Shown here one piece after another: positions 34,938 through 42,637 of a stretch of DNA of 64,000 bases; positions within the stretch are counted from its first letter, which is position 1; each line of letters begins with the position of its first letter. This DNA comes from Mycolicibacterium hippocampi (GTDB lineage Bacteria; Actinomycetota; Actinomycetes; Mycobacteriales; Mycobacteriaceae). The translations under genes were made by a program, and so were the position numbers. The notes below the pieces were generated by a model. It saw nothing but the letters and a program-made list of their open reading frames with translations. It was not told the origin of the DNA and did not search any database. The stretch spans positions 62,001 through 126,000 of the forward strand of contig NZ_BLLB01000001.1 in NCBI RefSeq assembly GCF_010723735.1, given 5' to 3'.

Positions 34938-35729
34938 CTAGGTGGAGGCCAGCAGAATCTGCGCGAGGCGCGTGGTCGTTTCCACGCCATCGTCGTAGCC
35001 GCCTTCCCCGTCGAGCGAGTTCATGATCGCCAATGTGTAGCGCTGTCGAGGGCCGGCGAAACCGACGCTGTTGACGACCCAGCCGCCCTGTTCTCGGGAC
35101 CACCCGTTCTTGTTTCCGGGAGTCATGGCCGGGCCCGCTCCCCACACGCCCCATTGCTGGTTGGCGTCGAGGTGCTGCATCTCCGCAACGATGGCCGCGG
35201 TCTGGGCCGCAGGCAAGCTGGTGAGGGTGTAGTTCATCAGCCGGTCGAGGTCGTCGCTCGTGGCCTTCTGAAAACCCCAGTACGGGTACGTGCCGCTGAA
35301 ACCCTGCTGCGGTTGCAGGCTGGTGAGTCCGTACGTGGCAAAATTGCGGTTGAACGCCATGTTGTCAGGTCCGCTGTAGCGTTCCCAAAGCGTATCTGCA
35401 GCGTCGCTGTCCGAAGAGTGCATCATGTCGGCCATGAGTTGGCGGTCGGCCGGGGTCAAGGTGATCTTCCCGGCATGTGCCCGAGTCAACAGGTCGACCA
35501 CCATCGCCAGCTTGATGGTGGATGCGGTCCACATCATCGTGGTGGCCGCGTTGTTTCGGTGAGCCTGTCCGGTCGTCCGGTCGCGAAGCACATACCCGAC
35601 CGTGCCCGGACGAGTGGCAAGGTAAGCGTCCGCCTGTGCGATGCGCTGTCCGGTCTCAGCCACCGCGACGGGCGTCGGCGCGAAGAGCAGAACGGTTATG
35701 GCGACCAGTCCGGTGACGACGGCTTTCAC
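34938..35729 (-). CDS. Secreted serine hydrolase, class A beta-lactamase fold
   Basis: 263 residues. A signal peptide (VTGLVAITVLLFAPTPVAVA) precedes a domain with the penicillin-recognising motifs. The nucleophile is in TASTIKLAM (SxxK). SSDSDAAD sits in the SDN position and NKNGW in the KTG position. The last two depart from true class A beta-lactamases, as in mycobacterial LppW-like proteins, so hydrolysis of beta-lactams should not be assumed. The start is GTG at 35729. No CTACGTAG operator is seen in front. It may be a peptidoglycan-interacting enzyme. Confidence 0.82.
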   Translation of the reverse strand: MKAVVTGLVAITVLLFAPTPVAVAETGQRIAQADAYLATRPGTVGYVLRDRTTGQAHRNNAATTMMWTASTIKLAMVVDLLTRAHAGKITLTPADRQLMADMMHSSDSDAADTLWERYSGPDNMAFNRNFATYGLTSLQPQQGFSGTYPYWGFQKATSDDLDRLMNYTLTSLPAAQTAAIVAEMQHLDANQQWGVWGAGPAMTPGNKNGWSREQGGWVVNSVGFAGPRQRYTLAIMNSLDGEGGYDDGVETTTRLAQILLAST

Positions 35730-36034
35730 GGTCGTAGCTTGTCAGCCCCAGTGGCAATCAAGGCCGACGGCACGCCGGGTAAGCCCCGATTCCTACTATC
35801 CACCTCCGTACGTGGACGCTTGATGACGACCTGTTAGCTGTCGCAGCTAGTGGTGCGACATCGGCTCGTTGCCCGTTCGGCGTAAGCGGGTGCCGCGCCA
35901 TATCATCTGCTACAGAAGGGCGTCCTCGTGATGGGCGATCGCCCTACTCGACACCGAGCCAGTGCCACGGCACATGGTCCACCCCGGGGACGAGCGTTGA
36001 GGCGGCGGACATGCTGACAATACCGTCATCGGCA
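35730..36034. other. Short gap without a gene
   Basis: No frame with recognisable content. It separates the serine hydrolase gene from the 3' end of the CopD-CtaG gene. Confidence 0.4.
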
Positions 36035-37960
36035 TCATGAGCCAGGGCTTGGCGCGGCCGTCCTCAGTTCGGTCGCAGTCGAGCGGCGGCGCTGGACGAT
36101 CAGCACCGCGAGCGTCGCCCCCACTGCCAGAAGCCCGCCGGCAGCGATCATTTGGCCTCCCAGCCGCTGGTCGCCGAGCAAGTCCGCATGCCAGCTCAGT
36201 TTCAAGGAGCGGTAGAAGACGTCGCCGAGAACCTCGCGCATGTTCAACACCACGACCCCGGCAATGGCGAACTGCGAAAACGCGCACAACAGTATTGCGA
36301 TCCGGCCCCGCCCGGGCATCATCCGTGGCACCGATTCGACGCCGCTGACGGAGGCGAAGAACAATGCGCCGCTGAGCAGGAAGTACCCGATCATCAGCAT
36401 GTGCGAGGCGTGTTCGCTCACGGCGGCATCGAACACCACTTCGAGGCAAAGACCGTAGACACCCATTACGAGAAGGGTTAGCGCCGTCCACGGATGCGTG
36501 ATGAAACGCAGCAGTGACGAATCCAAGGCGATGACCAGCCATTCGCGTGGGCCAGGCACCCCGTTGGGGTCGACTGCCTGCAATGCCTTCAGCGCCAGGG
36601 TCACCGGTGCGCCCTGCACGAGCAACACCGGCACCACTATCGTGAGTATCAACTGAGCGACAGCGTGCATGCTGAACATTGCCGCCATGTACATGCCAAG
36701 CCCCGATGAAGTGGCGAACAGCAAAGCCAGGCAACCGATCAGCCATGATACGGTGCGTCGCGTTGACCACGGGGCGCCGCGGCGAGCCAGCCGATACACC
36801 GCAGCAAGGTAGATGCCGGCCATGACTATCGCAGCCGTGCCGAAGATCAGGTCGAACCGCCATTCGACGAACACCCGCGCGATCGTCGGCGGCTCGGCGA
36901 GATCGAAGCCGAGCACAGACTCGGCCGGAAGCGGTTCGCGCGTCGCGGGCGGCGGAGGCGTGCGAGCCAACCCGACCGCGACGCCGACTGCGACGCCAAA
37001 CAGGGCGGCTTCTGTGAGTGCGAGGCGCAGCAGCGGTCGGCGCGACGTCGGATCGCGCTGGAGCGCAACGATCGAAGTCCGTCGCTGCCACCAGCCGATC
37101 ACACCGAGGCCGGCGAGCGCTGCCACCTTCCCCACGACGAGGAGCCCGTAGCTGCTGTCGTAGATGTTCGACACATCGATCCGCACCGCCGCATTGACGA
37201 TTCCGCTCACGGCCATCGACGCAAAGCACCACAGCGCCAGACCCGAGAACCGCCGGGCGGCAATGTCGGTGTGGCTGCCGCCGCGCAGCGCGTGCCCGAG
37301 CAGCGCCAGCAATCCGCCCGCCCACAATGTTCCGGCAACCAGGTGAATGATCAGACTGTTGGTTGCGATGTCGTGTGAGCCGCCCGACGAGGAATGCCCC
37401 GTCACGGCCAGCGGCATCAACGTCATCAAGCCGCCCGCCAGCAGGGCGGGAGTCCACGACCACCGCAGCACCGTCAGGCTCGCTACGGCGACGACCGCCG
37501 CCAGAATCGAGGTGGTGCGCCATGCCGCGCTGGTTTCGACGAGGTCGGCCGCCGACCATACGTCCAGCGGTGTGAGCTCGGTCAACGGTACCCCCGACAC
37601 GTCGGAGATCGTCAGCGCCACCAACAGCGCCGCGCACACAGCCCATACGGCACAGGCGGCACCCCCGACCCTGAGCGCCCGGTAACCGTCGGCGTCGAGC
37701 ACTCCACTGGACTGCGGCGGCACGAGGAACGCCGCGAACAGGAAGTGTCCGATCGCCACCATCGCAGCGATCTCTCCGGCAGCGCGCACGAACGACAGGC
37801 CGTAGGTAGTGAAGGGCCCCGGATCGCTCAGCCCGGTCACCGCAAGTACCTCAGGCAAAGCTAAAGCGCCGATCGCCGCAGCGGTAACGCCCGCAATCGT
37901 TGCAACACCGAGCAACACAGCTCGCACCGTCCCGCGCCGGGGAGAGGCGGACGTGGCCAT
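36035..37960 (-). CDS. CopD domain-CtaG fusion, copper/cytochrome oxidase assembly membrane protein
   Basis: 641 residues from the ATG at 37960, with about 14 membrane spans. The N-terminal half is CopD-like (MPLAVTGHSSSGGSHDIATN, IIHLVAGTLWAGGL, VVGKVAALAGLGVIGWW) and the C-terminal half is CtaG/caa3-assembly-like (SMHAVAQLILTIVVPVLLVQGAP, HMLMIGYFLLSGALFF). Mycobacteria have this fused arrangement (Rv0102-like). It likely moves or handles copper for cytochrome oxidase or copper homeostasis. The gene lies 109 bases after ccdA on the same strand, so operator 6 (38929) may control both. A second, stand-alone CtaG is at 54464. Confidence 0.9.
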   Translation of the reverse strand: MATSASPRRGTVRAVLLGVATIAGVTAAAIGALALPEVLAVTGLSDPGPFTTYGLSFVRAAGEIAAMVAIGHFLFAAFLVPPQSSGVLDADGYRALRVGGAACAVWAVCAALLVALTISDVSGVPLTELTPLDVWSAADLVETSAAWRTTSILAAVVAVASLTVLRWSWTPALLAGGLMTLMPLAVTGHSSSGGSHDIATNSLIIHLVAGTLWAGGLLALLGHALRGGSHTDIAARRFSGLALWCFASMAVSGIVNAAVRIDVSNIYDSSYGLLVVGKVAALAGLGVIGWWQRRTSIVALQRDPTSRRPLLRLALTEAALFGVAVGVAVGLARTPPPPATREPLPAESVLGFDLAEPPTIARVFVEWRFDLIFGTAAIVMAGIYLAAVYRLARRGAPWSTRRTVSWLIGCLALLFATSSGLGMYMAAMFSMHAVAQLILTIVVPVLLVQGAPVTLALKALQAVDPNGVPGPREWLVIALDSSLLRFITHPWTALTLLVMGVYGLCLEVVFDAAVSEHASHMLMIGYFLLSGALFFASVSGVESVPRMMPGRGRIAILLCAFSQFAIAGVVVLNMREVLGDVFYRSLKLSWHADLLGDQRLGGQMIAAGGLLAVGATLAVLIVQRRRSTATELRTAAPSPGS

Positions 37961-38068
37961 CACCACTCCGAACCGGCGGTGTCTTCGCCGTCAAGACTCC
38001 GGAGCATCACAGTCAACACGGGGGTTCCCGGAAACAGCGAAGATGCGCCGCGCTCGAAAGCGTGTGAG

Positions 38069-38851
38069 TCATATCGGAAGTGTGGTGTTGCTGACGAACG
38101 CATCGCGCACCCACGACACCACCTCGTTCCACAGCCCGGTCAGCAGGGCGATGCCGACCGCGACAAGGAGCACGCCGCCGAATACCTGAATTTGCCGGGC
38201 GTTTCTTCGCAGCCAGCCCAGGGCACGCACCGCCCGTCCGGATGCCACCGCGAATAGCACGAACGGAGCGCCCAGACCCACACAGTAGGCAATGACGAGC
38301 ACGATGCCGCGCACGACGTTGGGCCCCTCGGTGGCAGATGCCACGGCAATGACACCCGTGAGCGTCGGTCCCAAACACGGGGTCCAGCCCAGCCCGAACA
38401 CCGCCCCAAGGAGCGGCGCACCCCACAGCGTGGACAACGACGTGGGCGTAAACCGTGCGTCGCGTTGTAGCGGAGAGAAGAAACCCAGGAACACCAGACC
38501 CATCACGATCGTGATGACTCCACCGATGCGCTGCAACAACACCCCATTGGTGATGATTGTCGTCGTCAGACCCAGAATCGCGACGGTTCCCATCAGGAAC
38601 ACTGCGGTGAACCCGACGACGAACAGTCCCGCGGCCCCCGCCACCCGCAGACGTGCACTGGCGTGCGGCTGGGCACGAGCCCGGTCATCCACGCCGACGA
38701 CCGCGGCCAGATAAGACAGATAGCCGGGTACGAGAGGGACGACGCAGGGCGAGGCGAACGACACGAACCCGGCCAAAACAGCTACGAACACCGCGAGGAG
38801 GAAGTGACCAGACGTGGCGATTGTGGTGACACCGTTCACGAAGCCCGACAC
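38069..38851 (-). CDS. CcdA-like thiol-disulfide transporter
   Basis: 260 residues, six membrane spans, with the redox Cys pair in [17 protein letters not shown] and [15 protein letters not shown]. CcdA passes electrons from cytoplasmic thioredoxin to extracytoplasmic reductases needed for cytochrome c maturation. It fits the TlpA-like (55530), DsbA-like (59903) and CcsB (46988) proteins nearby. The GTG start at 38851 is 78 bases from operator 6, which it shares with the divergent L,D-transpeptidase gene. Confidence 0.92.
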   Translation of the reverse strand: MSGFVNGVTTIATSGHFLLAVFVAVLAGFVSFASPCVVPLVPGYLSYLAAVVGVDDRARAQPHASARLRVAGAAGLFVVGFTAVFLMGTVAILGLTTTIITNGVLLQRIGGVITIVMGLVFLGFFSPLQRDARFTPTSLSTLWGAPLLGAVFGLGWTPCLGPTLTGVIAVASATEGPNVVRGIVLVIAYCVGLGAPFVLFAVASGRAVRALGWLRRNARQIQVFGGVLLVAVGIALLTGLWNEVVSWVRDAFVSNTTLPI

Positions 38852-38928
38852 CCCTTCGTACCCACCGGTCTGATAACGCTCGACAACGACCCAGTTCCGC
38901 GGCCGTAATGCCGCATCCGACGCCCATC

Positions 38929-38949
38929 ATCTACTATGAAACTACGTAG
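38929..38949. promoter_or_regulatory. BlaI-type operator 6
   Basis: ATCTAC-TATGAAA-CTACGTAG between ccdA (minus) and the L,D-transpeptidase gene (plus, 30 bases downstream). Confidence 0.8.
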
Positions 38950-38978
38950 CAACAAATCGTCGAAGGGAGGAGGTCCGC

Positions 38979-39935
38979 ATGGGGCGCCCGCCCCCCAAGC
39001 TGGCCGTTGCAATGATGACGGCCGCACTAACCGCCGTGACGGTGCTGGCCGGCCCGTCGGCGACCGCCGACCCCAAAACACCCCTGCCCGCACCCGGCGA
39101 CCCCCTCACCGCCCCCGGCTCGACAGCACCGACTCCCTTCCTCCCTCCGCCAACCGGGCCGCCCCCCGGCTCATCGCCGACAGCTGCCGAGGACCCGCCG
39201 GCCGGCCAGAACCCGGCGCCCTACCTCGGGCCGCCCGTCTTCGCGCCCCCCACGTTCAACCCGACAAACGGCTCGATGGTCGGCGTCGCCAAACCAATCA
39301 TCATCAATTTCCAAAGACCTATCGCCGACCGCGCGCTGGCCGAACAAGCCGTCCACATCTCCTCCACCCCCGCGGTCCCCGGGAAGTTCTACTGGATGAG
39401 CACGACCCAACTCCGATGGCGACCCATCGACTTCTGGCCCGCCAACACCACGGTCAGCATCGATGCCAGCGGCACGAAATCGAGTTTCCGCACCGGCGAC
39501 TCGTTGGTGGCGACGATCGACAACGCCACCCTCCAAATGGAGGTCATGCGCAACGGCGTACTCGAGAAGACCATGCCGGTGTCCTTGGGCAAGCCGGGAT
39601 ACGAAACGCCCAACGGCACCTACTACGTGCTCGAGAAGTTCGCCGACATGGTGATGGACTCCTCCACCTATGGTGTGCCGGTCGACGCCGCTGAAGGTTA
39701 CAAGCTCGAGGTCAAAGACGCGGTGCGCATCAACAACGCCGGCATTTTCGTTCACGGCGCGCCCTGGTCAGTCGCCGATCAGGGCAAGCGCAACGTCAGC
39801 CACGGGTGCCCCAATTTGAGCCCAGCGAACGCGCAGTGGTTCTACGACAACTTCGGCAGTGGGGACCCCGTCGTCGTCAAGAATTCCGTCGGTATATACG
39901 ACGAGAACGACGGAGCCCAGGACTGGCAGATCTGA
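38979..39935 (+). CDS. L,D-transpeptidase with Pro-rich N-terminus
   Basis: 318 residues. A signal peptide ([19 protein letters not shown]) is followed by a Pro-rich linker (about 30-85), one Ig-like domain ([19 protein letters not shown]) and the YkuD domain with [11 protein letters not shown] and [16 protein letters not shown]. In mycobacterial enzymes the active site is this Cys plus the two His. Pro follows the catalytic Cys where most have Leu, Ile or Val. GGAGGAGG precedes the ATG. It is controlled by operator 6 and divergent from ccdA. Confidence 0.92.
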   Translation: MGRPPPKLAVAMMTAALTAVTVLAGPSATADPKTPLPAPGDPLTAPGSTAPTPFLPPPTGPPPGSSPTAAEDPPAGQNPAPYLGPPVFAPPTFNPTNGSMVGVAKPIIINFQRPIADRALAEQAVHISSTPAVPGKFYWMSTTQLRWRPIDFWPANTTVSIDASGTKSSFRTGDSLVATIDNATLQMEVMRNGVLEKTMPVSLGKPGYETPNGTYYVLEKFADMVMDSSTYGVPVDAAEGYKLEVKDAVRINNAGIFVHGAPWSVADQGKRNVSHGCPNLSPANAQWFYDNFGSGDPVVVKNSVGIYDENDGAQDWQI

Positions 39936-40735
39936 CGTACACAATGGCGCCGGTCGCGTCGCACGGGGCACCCGGTGAATAGTCGAACGTCCGCAGCGCG
40001 CGTCTCCCGGCTCGCGGCGCTGATCGCCCGGCGGTCAGGTGCGGCGCCGATGGCCCTGCTTCACGTTTGGAAGCGGTCAAGGGCGTTTCTCGCCCCGACT
40101 GTGCGGTTGCCGCGGCCCATGTATTGCCAATCCTTGCTTGGATCCGGCCCCGAGAGCATCGCCGATATACCCGCCGGGGTATTGCAGATTAGCGCCGAGG
40201 CAAATCTGCAGGGAAAATGTTCGTCGGTCGATGCCGTTCCACGGACACAGTCACTTCACGGTTTCGCATTCTTTGCCGGCATGTTGAGGCACTTTGACCC
40301 TACTGTCGGGACGCCCTGCCAGTACATCGTGGGTTTCAGGAAAATTTCCCGGCCAGTCAAGTGAAAGGATCTCGCAACCACGATGTATGGCACAGACGGC
40401 GACGTACGGGGCGGGTGGATGCTCATTGACGCGATGACTGTGCTGTGTCTGCCGCCCTGATCACCGCGGGCGCGCTAGCCGTCCGGCATTTCGCTGGTAT
40501 CGATGTACAGCGCAAGCGCGCGAGTTCAGCGGCTTGGTCGTGGCCCAAGCCGCTGTAGCACCCGGGTTTGCGCGCAGCCACACCGGCAAGGATGGATTTC
40601 GGCGGCAAATGACGCCGCTGGGTGAACACCAGGAATCGCGATGACTCAAGTGCCGCGGGCTCACGGTCGGCGGATAGCGCGGCGCCGGTCGACCGAGCAC
40701 CTCAAGAGTTGGGTGTAGCGAAGGAGATTGCAAGC
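39936..40735. other. 800-base region without a supported gene
   Basis: A 129-codon frame at 39975-40364 has no recognisable domain and no good ribosome site. The composition is slightly less GC-rich than neighbouring genes. No operator was found. It may be the scar of an earlier gene. Confidence 0.4.
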
Positions 40736-41062
40736 ATGACCGATACACCTGAATCGATGAGCGATCGAATCGCTGTCGCCGGACAGCGCCAAGGGGTCAA
40801 CCATGCACTGGCGTGGAGTGGCATTGCCGCCGCTGCGGTGTTCATCGTTGCGGTGGTGTTCTTTTCCGGGTTCTTAATCGGCAGGGCGACCGACGATTTC
40901 GGCGGCAATCGGGGACATTGTCAAGGAACGCCCGGCATGATGGGGCCCGGCATGATGGGGCCGCAGGGCTCGTGGCCCCACGGAAACATGGGGCCTTCAG
41001 GTCCCTGGGGTCCCGGCCAGTCACAGCCGCCGACAATCACACCGACCACACCTCGGCCGTAG
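40736..41062 (+). CDS. Small membrane protein with Met/Gly/Pro-rich tail
   Basis: 108 residues. One membrane span (SGIAAAAVFIVAVVFFSGFLIG) is followed by an extracytoplasmic tail with CQGTPGMMGPGMMGPQG and HGNMGPSGPWG. The Met, His and Cys residues suggest copper binding. The ATG at 40736 follows AAGGAG by nine bases. The next gene encodes a Met-rich exported protein, so these two probably form a copper-handling pair. No family name is assigned. Confidence 0.75.
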   Translation: MTDTPESMSDRIAVAGQRQGVNHALAWSGIAAAAVFIVAVVFFSGFLIGRATDDFGGNRGHCQGTPGMMGPGMMGPQGSWPHGNMGPSGPWGPGQSQPPTITPTTPRP

Positions 41063-41224
41063 CGTGCAATGGCTGATTATGATGCAGCAGAAGCGATTCC
41101 AGAGTTCGTTGGGCAGGGCCATCGTCGGCACGAAGCGGCCAATGCCCGAAGAAGCTTCGCACCAAGCGTCCGCCGACAACGCGATTCCCACGACACATGT
41201 TCAGCACGAGGAGGAACCTCAGGG

Positions 41225-41794
41225 ATGGACGGAATGAGCAGACGAGTGGCGCTGAGAATGCTCGTCACCGGTGCGGCCCTCTTCGGCCTGGGGCACGCCT
41301 TGCGCACCATCATCGACATACCGGTCAGCCGTGCCCAACCCGGGATGGGTGGCGCGACGGGAATGGACATGCGCGCCTACCTGAACATGTTCATGCGCCA
41401 TACCGAGCTTCGACGCAACGTCGAAGAGATTCCCGGAGGTGTGCGCACCACCACCGAGACTGACTCCGCCGACCTCGTCGCCGAACTGCAGGCCCACGTC
41501 TCATCGATGTATACCCACCTCGATCAAGGCAGCGAAGTCACCTGCATGAGCTCAAGCCTGCCCACGCTGTTCCGCCGCGCTGCTGATTATCAACGTCAGA
41601 TAACGTTCACACCCGGCGGCGTGGTCGTCGTCGAAACCTCCAGCGATCCCGAACTGGCCAACGCCATTCGCGAACACGCCCGCGAAGTCACCGGATTCGT
41701 CGTCGAAGGAATGCCGGCGATGATGAGTGGAATGATGGGCGGCGGGATGATGAAACCCGGCATGGGTCACGGAATGATGGGACCAACCCGCTGA
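41225..41794 (+). CDS. Exported Met-rich protein with Tat-like signal
   Basis: 189 residues. The N-terminus MDGMSRRVALRMLVTGAAL has twin arginines and a hydrophobic stretch. The middle is a helical domain with TELRRNVEEIPGGVRTTTET and MYTHLDQGSEVTCMSS. The C-terminus is a Met-rich tail (MMSGMMGGGMMKPGMGHGMM), a typical copper-binding sequence. GAGGAGGAA lies nine bases before the ATG. It follows the small Met-rich membrane protein on the same strand. The globular part is not recognised. Confidence 0.75.
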   Translation: MDGMSRRVALRMLVTGAALFGLGHALRTIIDIPVSRAQPGMGGATGMDMRAYLNMFMRHTELRRNVEEIPGGVRTTTETDSADLVAELQAHVSSMYTHLDQGSEVTCMSSSLPTLFRRAADYQRQITFTPGGVVVVETSSDPELANAIREHAREVTGFVVEGMPAMMSGMMGGGMMKPGMGHGMMGPTR

Positions 41795-41815
41795 ACCAAA
41801 GCAAGCACACACATT

Positions 41816-42637
41816 TTACGAGGAAGTTGAACGAGTAGACATCGGTGCAGCCTCCCGCCCGCCCGGAGAGGCCTCTAGCCTGCCGAAGTGGGTCGCGACC
41901 TCACCGAAAAACGACTGAGTGGACTGCAAATCCACGTCACCAGGCGACATGGTCAAATCGCCGACACGGTCAGCGAATTGGCGTAAACAGGCCGTCGAAC
42001 AGAAGTAGAATCGGTAGGTCCCTTCCTCATGCGTGATCGTCAGCGGGTGGACATCCGTCGTGACGTGCATCCGACATATCGGATCGACGTGCTCCTGGTG
42101 ACGGGTTCCGACGTCGAGGGCGAACGCTTCCACCAGGGCACCGACGTTTCGCAGTCGAAGCGGGCCCAACGACGTCATCGCGACAAGGTCCGTTCCTCGA
42201 AGCGCGGACGCGGACGAGGCGTCACCGACGATCTGACCTGGCCGGGCGACAGCGGCCAGTCTGGCTGCGGTATTGACCGTCGCCCCGAAGACGTCTCCGC
42301 GGTGCTTCACCACTGCCCCAGCACAGATGCCCGCGCGCAGCAACGGAAATCCGTCGATGCGACGGGTCTCGTGGTGAAGTCGCCGAAGGAAGGCCAGCGC
42401 CGCAGTGGGGTCCGAACTGGTGATCATCACGGCGTCGCCGAGGGTCTTGATCATGTCGTCGCCGGGTCCGAGGTTGCTGGCCGCTATGGTGGCGAACCGA
42501 TCTGCCAGCTCGGCAGCACGATGATCACCGTGAGCTTCGGTGAAAGCCGTGAACCCAGCGATGTCCACAAAGACGACCACTGTGTCTACGTCGGCATGCT
42601 CGAATCCGCCTGCTGAATTGGACGTTTCGATCATCAT
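41816..42637 (-). CDS. Class III nucleotide cyclase fused to a YHS metal domain (second copy)
   Basis: 273 residues from the ATG at 42637, which overlaps the stop of the ATPase gene (ATGA). The cyclase domain has both metal Asp residues (VVFVDIAGFTAF; KTLGDAVM), the Lys in MIKTLGD and GDVFGATVNTAARLA. The YHS part reads VDPICRMHV ... FYFCSTACLRQFADRV. A C-terminal tail of about 50 residues follows. Translational coupling to a P1B-4 metal pump suggests that metal binding at YHS modulates cyclic-nucleotide synthesis, or that the protein senses pump substrate. Closely related to 30873-31679. Confidence 0.87.
   Translation of the reverse strand: MMIETSNSAGGFEHADVDTVVVFVDIAGFTAFTEAHGDHRAAELADRFATIAASNLGPGDDMIKTLGDAVMITSSDPTAALAFLRRLHHETRRIDGFPLLRAGICAGAVVKHRGDVFGATVNTAARLAAVARPGQIVGDASSASALRGTDLVAMTSLGPLRLRNVGALVEAFALDVGTRHQEHVDPICRMHVTTDVHPLTITHEEGTYRFYFCSTACLRQFADRVGDLTMSPGDVDLQSTQSFFGEVATHFGRLEASPGGREAAPMSTRSTSS

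Noticed and set aside
34938..35729. Calling the serine hydrolase a beta-lactamase
   Set aside because: The SDN and KTG positions are altered and mycobacterial LppW-like proteins with this fold are not known to hydrolyse beta-lactams; family fold only is claimed.
35910..37646. A 578-codon minus-strand frame overlapping the CopD-CtaG gene
   Set aside because: Same strand, other frame; Arg/Gly-rich shadow. The frame at 36035-37960 has the membrane spans and family motifs.
39975..40364. 129-codon frame after an L,D-transpeptidase gene
   Set aside because: No domain, signal or ribosome site; the sequence does not look like a structured protein.
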